Source of the DNA: Mycolicibacterium poriferae
Lineage (GTDB): Bacteria; Actinomycetota; Actinomycetes; Mycobacteriales; Mycobacteriaceae
NCBI RefSeq assembly: GCF_010728325.1
Contig: NZ_AP022570.1
Location: 4,712,001 to 4,776,000, forward strand
Length of the DNA: 64,000 nt
Direction: 5' to 3'
The translations under genes were made by a program, and so were the position numbers. Below, piece by piece: positions 60,680 through 64,000 of this stretch. Every line of letters starts with the position of its first letter. The first letter of the stretch is position 1. The notes beneath the pieces are model-generated. The model made no database searches, was not told where the DNA came from, and worked only from the letters and a program-made list of their open reading frames with translations.

Positions 60680-63600
60680 GTGAGTTCACCTTCACCATTC
60701 GGTCAGAACGAGTGGTTGGTCGAAGAGATGTACCGCAAGTTCCGTGAGGATCCCTCATCGGTCGATGCCAGCTGGCACGAGTTTCTCGTCGACTACTCCC
60801 CCGAACCCACCGATGCCGCGCCCGGCAACGGCAAGACCGCGACACAAGGGAACTCGGCGCCCACCGCTCCTCCCGAACCGGCGCCGGCGCCGGCCCCCAA
60901 GACCGCGGGAAGCAACGGCACGTCGTCGTCCGCGTCGAAGCCCGCAGCGAAGCCCGAGGCCAAGGCTGCGCCGAAGGACGAGGCCAAGACCGCCAAGTCC
61001 ACATCTAAGGCCAAGCCCAAGACCGAGAGCAAGTCCGACACGAAGACCGCGAGCAAGACCGACACCAAGTCCGCGAGCAAGTCCGACGCCAAAGCCAAGC
61101 CCGCGGCCAAGCAGGACAGCACGGCGTCCACCAAGGCTGAGCCGGCGAAGAGCCAGCCCGCGGCTGACGAGGACGAGAACCAGGTGCTGCGGGGCGCGGC
61201 TGCGGCGGTCGCCAAGAACATGTCCGCCTCGCTGGAGGTGCCGACCGCGACGAGCGTGCGCGCCATTCCGGCCAAGGCGATGATCGACAACCGCATCGTC
61301 ATCAACAACCACCTCAAGCGGACCCGCGGCGGCAAGATCTCGTTCACCCACCTGCTGGGATACGCGATCGTGCAGGCCGTCAAGCAGTTCCCGAACTTGA
61401 ACCGGCACTTCGCCGAGGTCGACGGCAAGCCCAACGCCGTCACACCTGCTCACACGAATCTGGGCCTGGCCATCGACCTGCCGGGCAAGGGCGGTCAGCG
61501 GGCCCTGGTCGTGGCCGCGATCAAGAACGCCGAGACCATGCGCTTCGGCCAGTTCATCGCGGCCTACGAGGACATCGTGCGCCGGGCCCGCGACGGCAAG
61601 CTCACCGCCGAGGACTTCTCCGGGGTGACGATCTCGCTGACCAACCCCGGCACCATCGGCACCGTCCACTCGGTTCCGCGCCTGATGCAGGGCCAGGGTG
61701 CGATCATCGGCGCCGGCGCCATGGAGTACCCGGCCGAGTTCCAGGGCGCCAGCGAGGAACGCATCGCCGAGCTCGGGGTCGGCAAGCTGATCACGCTGAC
61801 CTCGACCTACGACCACCGCATCATCCAGGGCGCCGAGTCCGGCGACTTCCTGCGCACGATCCACAAGCTGCTGCTCGACGACGAGTTCTACGACGAGATC
61901 TTCCGCGAGCTGGGCATCCCCTACGAGCCGGTGCGCTGGCGCATCGACAACCCGGACCCGACCGAGGACAAGAGCGCCCGCGTCATCGAGTTGATCGCGG
62001 CATACCGCAACCGCGGCCACCTCATGGCCGACATCGACCCGCTGCGGCTGGACAACACCCGCTTCCGCAGCCACCCCGACCTCGATGTCAACACCCACGG
62101 ACTGACGCTGTGGGATCTCGATCGCGAGTTCAAGGTCAACGGATTCGGCGGGCAGGACCACAAGAAGCTGCGCGATGTCCTCGGTCTGCTGCGCGACGCG
62201 TACTGCCGCCACGTCGGGGTGGAGTACACCCACATCCTCGAGCCCGAGCAGCAGAAGTGGCTCGAGGAGCGCATCGAGGTCAAGCACGAGAAGCCGACGG
62301 TCGCCGAGCAGAAGTACATCCTGAGCAAGCTCAACGCCGCCGAGGCTTTCGAGACGTTCCTGCAGACCAAGTACGTCGGCCAGAAGCGGTTCTCCCTGGA
62401 GGGCGCCGAGACCGTCATCCCGATGATGGACGCGGCGATCGACCAGTGCGCCGAGCACGGCCTCGACGAGGTCGTCATCGGCATGCCGCACCGCGGCCGC
62501 CTCAACGTGCTGGCCAACATCGTCGGCAAGCCGTACAGCCAGATCTTCACCGAGTTCGAGGGCAACCTGAACCCGTCGCAGGCGCACGGCTCCGGCGACG
62601 TCAAGTACCACCTCGGCGCCACCGGCACCTACATCCAGATGTTCGGTGACAACGACATCGCGGTGTCGCTGGTGGCCAACCCCAGCCACCTCGAGGCGGT
62701 CGACCCCGTGCTCGAAGGCATCGTGCGCGCCAAGCAGGACATGATGGACGTCGGGGAAGAGCCCAACGGCTCCAACCAGTTCACCGTCGTGCCGATGATG
62801 TTGCACGGCGACGCGGCGTTCGCCGGACAGGGCGTGGTCGCCGAGACGCTGAACCTGGCGCTGCTGCGCGGCTACCGCACCGGCGGCACGATCCACATCA
62901 TCGTCAACAACCAGATCGGCTTCACCACCTCGCCGTACGACTCGCGGTCCTCGGAGTACTGCACCGACGTGGCGAAGATGATCGGCGCACCGATCTTCCA
63001 CGTCAACGGCGACGACCCCGAAGCCTGCGTGTGGGTGGCCAAGCTGGCGGTGGACTTCCGGCAGAAGTTCAAGAAGGACGTCGTCATCGACATGCTGTGC
63101 TACCGCCGCCGCGGGCACAACGAGGGCGACGACCCGTCGATGACCCAGCCCAACATGTACGACGTCATCGACACCAAGCGCGGCGTCCGCAAGACCTACA
63201 CCGAAGCCCTGATCGGCCGCGGCGACATCTCGATGAAAGAGGCCGAGGACGCGCTGCGCGACTACCAGGGCCAGCTCGAACGCGTCTTCAACGAAGTCCG
63301 CGAGCTCGAGAAGCACGAGATCGAGCCGAGCTCGTCGGTGGAGTCCGACCAGATGGTGCCCGCCGGCATGACCACCGCGGTGGAGAAGGCGCTGCTGCAA
63401 CGCATCGGTGATGCGCACCTGGCCGCCGGCGAGGAGTTCAGCATCCATCCCCGCGTCAAGCCGGTGCTCGAGAAGCGCCGCGAGATGGCCTACGAGGGCA
63501 AGGTCGACTGGGCCTTCGCCGAGCTGCTGGCCCTGGGCTCGTTCCTCGCCGAGGGCCGGACGATCCGGCTGACCGGTCAGGACACCCGACGCGGCACGTT

Positions 63601-64000
63601 CACCCAGCGCCACTCGGTGATCATCGACCGCAAGACGGGCAAGGAGTTCACGCCACTGGATCTGCTGACCGTCGACTCCGACGGCAACCCGACCGGCGGC
63701 AAGTTCATGGTCTACGACTCGGCGCTCTCCGAGTTCGCCGCGGTGGGCTTCGAGTACGGCTACTCGGTCGGCAATCCCGACGCGATGGTGCTGTGGGAAG
63801 CCCAGTTCGGCGACTTCGTCAACGGCGCGCAGTCCATCATCGACGAATTCATCAGCTCCGGTGAGGCCAAGTGGGGGCAGCTGTCCGATGTGGTGCTGCT
63901 GCTGCCACACGGTCATGAGGGCCAGGGCCCCGACCACACCTCGGGTCGCATCGAGCGGTTCCTGCTGTTGTGGGCCGAGGGTTCGATGACGATCGCGATG
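60680..64000 (+). CDS. kgd: Multifunctional 2-oxoglutarate decarboxylase/dehydrogenase Kgd (3' end cut by window edge)
   Basis: 1107 codons visible of a protein usually about 1230 long. Kgd combines ThDP-dependent 2-oxoglutarate decarboxylase (E1o) with a dihydrolipoyl succinyltransferase-like (E2o) domain and links to the TCA cycle. The N-terminal segment ([25 protein letters not shown]) is followed by a long Lys/Ala/Ser/Thr-rich linker (about 40-160), an E2o-like domain with His379 in STYDHRI, and the E1 part with [17 protein letters not shown] and the ThDP-binding GDAAFAGQG region. The GTG start at 60680 gives the conserved [18 protein letters not shown]. The complementary strand also has a long open frame, which is a composition artefact. 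Confidence 0.97.
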   Translation, partial: MSSPSPFGQNEWLVEEMYRKFREDPSSVDASWHEFLVDYSPEPTDAAPGNGKTATQGNSAPTAPPEPAPAPAPKTAGSNGTSSSASKPAAKPEAKAAPKDEAKTAKSTSKAKPKTESKSDTKTASKTDTKSASKSDAKAKPAAKQDSTASTKAEPAKSQPAADEDENQVLRGAAAAVAKNMSASLEVPTATSVRAIPAKAMIDNRIVINNHLKRTRGGKISFTHLLGYAIVQAVKQFPNLNRHFAEVDGKPNAVTPAHTNLGLAIDLPGKGGQRALVVAAIKNAETMRFGQFIAAYEDIVRRARDGKLTAEDFSGVTISLTNPGTIGTVHSVPRLMQGQGAIIGAGAMEYPAEFQGASEERIAELGVGKLITLTSTYDHRIIQGAESGDFLRTIHKLLLDDEFYDEIFRELGIPYEPVRWRIDNPDPTEDKSARVIELIAAYRNRGHLMADIDPLRLDNTRFRSHPDLDVNTHGLTLWDLDREFKVNGFGGQDHKKLRDVLGLLRDAYCRHVGVEYTHILEPEQQKWLEERIEVKHEKPTVAEQKYILSKLNAAEAFETFLQTKYVGQKRFSLEGAETVIPMMDAAIDQCAEHGLDEVVIGMPHRGRLNVLANIVGKPYSQIFTEFEGNLNPSQAHGSGDVKYHLGATGTYIQMFGDNDIAVSLVANPSHLEAVDPVLEGIVRAKQDMMDVGEEPNGSNQFTVVPMMLHGDAAFAGQGVVAETLNLALLRGYRTGGTIHIIVNNQIGFTTSPYDSRSSEYCTDVAKMIGAPIFHVNGDDPEACVWVAKLAVDFRQKFKKDVVIDMLCYRRRGHNEGDDPSMTQPNMYDVIDTKRGVRKTYTEALIGRGDISMKEAEDALRDYQGQLERVFNEVRELEKHEIEPSSSVESDQMVPAGMTTAVEKALLQRIGDAHLAAGEEFSIHPRVKPVLEKRREMAYEGKVDWAFAELLALGSFLAEGRTIRLTGQDTRRGTFTQRHSVIIDRKTGKEFTPLDLLTVDSDGNPTGGKFMVYDSALSEFAAVGFEYGYSVGNPDAMVLWEAQFGDFVNGAQSIIDEFISSGEAKWGQLSDVVLLLPHGHEGQGPDHTSGRIERFLLLWAEGSMTIAM

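Noticed and set aside
60755..63937. Very long open frame of about 1060 codons antisense to kgd
   Set aside because: The plus strand encodes Kgd with unmistakable E2o and ThDP motifs. The antisense frame is a by-product of high GC at third codon positions and has no recognisable domain.

Overview
The window is high-GC actinobacterial DNA and looks like a chromosomal segment of a non-tuberculous, probably rapidly growing Mycobacterium (Mycolicibacterium). The grounds are the mycobacterial multifunctional 2-oxoglutarate decarboxylase gene kgd at the right end, DUF3558-type lipoproteins, a pH-sensor-type adenylyl cyclase, a CYP130-like P450, an IdeR-type iron box, and many predicted leaderless GTG/ATG transcripts. 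From memory of the M. tuberculosis H37Rv gene order, the backbone follows Rv1286 back to Rv1248c (cysN, cysD, oppBCDA, Rv1278/Rv1277, Rv1276c, lprB/lprC, Rv1273c/Rv1272c, Rv1264, Rv1262c, Rv1261c, Rv1259, Rv1258c, Rv1257c, cyp130, Rv1255c, Rv1254, deaD, lprE, Rv1251c, Rv1250, Rv1249c, kgd). Blocks that I do not recall from M. tuberculosis are inserted between these genes.

Layout. (1) 1-3435: sulfate activation on the minus strand (cysD, then cysNC, then cysQ). (2) 3573-11558: an accessory block. A five-gene minus-strand operon encodes a response regulator, a sensor kinase, a GT39-like membrane glycosyltransferase, a fused GT2-GtrA protein and a second GT39-like enzyme. A divergent gene encodes a small Pro/Gly-rich membrane protein. 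(3) 11611-17075: oppBCDA peptide importer, preceded by a predicted leaderless mini-ORF coupled to oppB. (4) 17062-24026: alpha/beta hydrolase, an SbcCD-like pair, a SixA-like phosphatase and lipoproteins lprB/lprC. (5) 24154-27788: heterodimeric ABC exporter. (6) 27918-36095: accessory genes: orphan molybdopterin oxidoreductase, zinc-ribbon metallopeptidase, a hypothetical gene, a frameshifted AIM24 gene, dtd, and a copper chaperone/P-type ATPase pair with a CsoR-like box. (7) 36087-46801: adenylyl cyclase, two uracil/hypoxanthine-DNA glycosylases, HIT, Ddn-like, LLM oxidoreductase, lipoprotein, Tap-like efflux pump, FAD-linked oxidase, CYP130-like P450 and its TetR regulator. (8) 46835-56162: iron-regulated siderophore-interacting protein, acyltransferase 3, DEAD helicase, lprE, a large nuclease-helicase and an FAD oxidoreductase. 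(9) 56164-64000: two MFS pumps, a membrane protein and the 5' nine-tenths of kgd.

The least described parts are the two-component/glycosyltransferase operon with collagen-like Pro-Gly segments, and a family of short tandem palindromes (6-bp arm, TGR centre, 6-bp arm, then a spacer resembling AATCAGACCGG; 24-27 bp period) found at three separate loci. At two of these loci the stop codon of the upstream gene lies in the centre of the first palindrome; at the third the repeat is read as protein. I saw no tRNA or rRNA genes, CRISPR arrays or transposases.
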